DNA from: CAMLIZ01 sp036231905
Lineage (GTDB): Bacteria; Pseudomonadota; Gammaproteobacteria; Burkholderiales; Burkholderiaceae_C
Length of the DNA: 64,000 nt
Assembly (NCBI RefSeq): GCF_036231905.1
Contig: NZ_JAZARE010000008.1
Location: 1 to 64,000 of the forward strand
Direction: 5' to 3'
Under the pieces are notes generated by a model. That model saw only the letters and a list, made by a program, of their open reading frames with translations. It was not told the origin of the DNA and ran no database searches. Below, one piece after another: positions 62,894-64,000 of the stretch (positions within the stretch are counted from its first letter, which is position 1; every line of letters starts with the position of its first letter). The position numbers and the translations under genes were made by a program.

Positions 62894-63178
62894 TCAGCGA
62901 GCCAGCTTGCGGGCCGCCGGCCGCCGAGGCTTGTTGCCCGCCAGGCGCTCTTCCAGATAGCTGCGCATTTCCGTCCACGGGATGGTCTTGCCCGAACTGG
63001 CAATCTGCTCGAAGCGGCGCTGCGCGGTCTCGTGGAATTCGTTCATCCGCTCGGCCTGATCGGCCTTTTCGGCGATGGCCTCGAGGATGAAGTTGTGCGC
63101 CGTCGTACCGGCGCGTTCTGCCGCCGAGGCCACGCGGGCCTTCAGGGCTTCGGGCAATCGAATGGTGGTGGTCGGCAT
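62894..63178 (-). CDS. RHH (CopG/ParD-type) antitoxin
   Basis: 94 residues. N-terminal ribbon-helix-helix (T-T-I-R-L-P-E-A-L-K-A-R-V-A-S-A-A-E), then a linker and a basic tail (K-P-R-R-P-A-A-R-K). It neutralises the adjacent toxin and represses the operon through the inverted repeat at 63201-63220. Confidence 0.85.
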   Translation of the reverse strand: MPTTTIRLPEALKARVASAAERAGTTAHNFILEAIAEKADQAERMNEFHETAQRRFEQIASSGKTIPWTEMRSYLEERLAGNKPRRPAARKLAR

Positions 63179-63200
63179 GGCATTCCCTCGTTTGAAAAAA

Positions 63201-63220
63201 TGTAGCACAACGGTGCTACA
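63201..63220. promoter_or_regulatory. antitoxin operator (8-base inverted repeat)
   Basis: TGTAGCAC-AACG-GTGCTACA is a perfect 8-base inverted repeat with a 4-base centre, 22 bases before the antitoxin start and 37 bases before greB. This is the expected position and form for RHH autoregulation; it may also affect greB. Confidence 0.7.
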
Positions 63221-63256
63221 AATCCGAGACCCACGGCCCACTAACATCCCATCGCC

Positions 63257-63835
63257 ATGAACAAGGCCTTCACCAAGGAACCCGAAGGCGACGCCGACGA
63301 TGACGACGACGGCGTCGGCCTGCCGCCGCTGCCGCAGGGCACCAAGAACTACCTCACGCCGGCGGGCTACCAGCGCCTGCGCGGCGAGCTGCTGCAACTG
63401 ATCGACGAGGAGCGGCCCAAGGTGGTGGAGGTGGTGTCCTGGGCGGCCAAGAATGGCGACCGCTCTGAAAACGGCGACTACCTCTATGGCAAGAAGCGGC
63501 TGCGCGAGATCGACCGGCGCATCCGCTTCCTCACCAAGCGGCTGGACATCGCCGAGGTGGCCGACCCGTCGGCGCACCACGGCAGCGACCAGATCTTCTT
63601 CGGCGCGACCGTCACCTACGCCAACAGCAAGGGCGAGGAGCGCACCATCACGATCAAGGGCATCGACGAAGCGGACAGCCTCAAGGGCGAGGTCAGCTGG
63701 ATCGCCCCGATCGCACGCGCGCTGCTCAAGGCGCGCGAGGGCGACGAGGTGCAGCTGATGACACCGGCGGGCGTGGACACGATCGAGGTGCTGGCGGTGC
63801 GCTACCCGGCGCCCCGCGAAGGCAGCGGCGGATGA
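63257..63835 (+). CDS. greB: transcription elongation factor GreB
   Basis: 192 residues. An acidic N-terminal extension (D-A-D-D-D-D-D-G) precedes the coiled-coil (Y-Q-R-L-R-G-E-L-L-Q-L) with N-G-D-R-S-E-N-G-D-Y and the C-terminal FKBP-like domain (D-Q-I-F-F-G-A-T-V-T-Y, I-D-E-A-D). It rescues backtracked RNA polymerase by transcript cleavage. Longer than E. coli GreB (~158) because of the extension. Bases 63836-64000 hold no clear gene. Confidence 0.95.
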   Translation: MNKAFTKEPEGDADDDDDGVGLPPLPQGTKNYLTPAGYQRLRGELLQLIDEERPKVVEVVSWAAKNGDRSENGDYLYGKKRLREIDRRIRFLTKRLDIAEVADPSAHHGSDQIFFGATVTYANSKGEERTITIKGIDEADSLKGEVSWIAPIARALLKAREGDEVQLMTPAGVDTIEVLAVRYPAPREGSGG

Positions 63836-64000
63836 CGGGGCCACAGGCCGTCGGGGCGGGGCGCGCCGGAAAACAGGCTTGCGACCGGCAACCGCTGTCT
63901 TGCGACAGCACAGCATCACCGGCCGCAGCCACTCCCTGCCTTGTGGGCCCGCTCAGGCCTCCTGTGCTTTTCCTCTCCGCCGCACTGTAGAGGCCCGGTG

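Noticed and set aside
63836..64000. Possible 3' end of a minus-strand gene near 63954
   Set aside because: Only ~15 codons are visible before the window ends, with no recognisable motif; cannot be supported.

Overview
The window is GC-rich, gene-dense DNA of a heterotrophic betaproteobacterium, most likely Burkholderiales (Rubrivivax/Roseateles/Leptothrix-like). This is inferred from the gene repertoire: PEP-CTERM proteins, a PcaC-PcaD fusion, a PaaR-type operator on paa genes, and an hmgA/fahA cluster. About 60 genes are supported, plus one tRNA-Ser(UGA). No rRNA, insertion sequence, prophage or CRISPR array is visible.

Layout. The left edge (1-1350) has the tail of a PEP-CTERM protein, a small HTH protein and the tRNA. 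Positions 1348-12509 form glucoside locus 1: LacI regulator, flavin-dependent 'tryptophan halogenase'-like protein, TonB-dependent receptor, a CUT1 ABC sugar importer, and a GH1 beta-glucosidase. Positions 12.5-28.4 kb are mostly housekeeping and catabolic genes: MOSC protein, apaH, CNNM/CorC transporter with a SapC-family protein, pcaB and a PcaC-PcaD fusion, a ParM-like actin with a low-complexity partner, YjbQ, and homoserine dehydrogenase behind a thr-type attenuator. They are followed by a P-loop protein and a small secreted protein with an attC-like sequence between them, LysR and EamA genes, a GlxA-type AraC regulator and a thiolase.

Positions 28.4-44.3 kb form locus 2, which repeats the locus 1 architecture (ABC importer, GH1, LacI, TonB receptor). 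It adds a secreted GH16 beta-glucanase and a run of halogenase-like, SapC-family, JmjC/cupin_8 and second halogenase-like genes. The likely logic is extracellular beta-glucan cleavage, outer-membrane uptake through the TonB receptor, ABC import, and cytoplasmic hydrolysis by GH1, each locus under its own LacI repressor. Candidate operators are visible: two CG-centred palindromes in locus 1, and four related sites in locus 2.

Positions 44.3-53.7 kb look like an IclR-controlled aromatic operon: MBL-fold protein, MhaA-like flavin hydroxylase with a small DUF2783/MhaB-like partner, hmgA, fahA and a TRAP transporter. This suggests hydroxyphenylacetate to homogentisate to fumarate plus acetoacetate. 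The rest holds a GST, PaaY, a PEP-CTERM protein, a ZnuD/OprC-like TonB receptor with a DUF2946 protein, paaG-paaH-paaI behind a PaaR-type palindrome, an LhgO-like oxidoreductase, a ParE/RHH toxin-antitoxin pair and greB.

Most notable observations: the TonB-receptor-linked halogenase/SapC/JmjC module (possibly a maturation or modification system), the Ile/Thr leader peptide and terminator ahead of hom, an in-frame palindromic insertion in the flavin hydroxylase, and repeated operator-like sites that tie genes into regulons.
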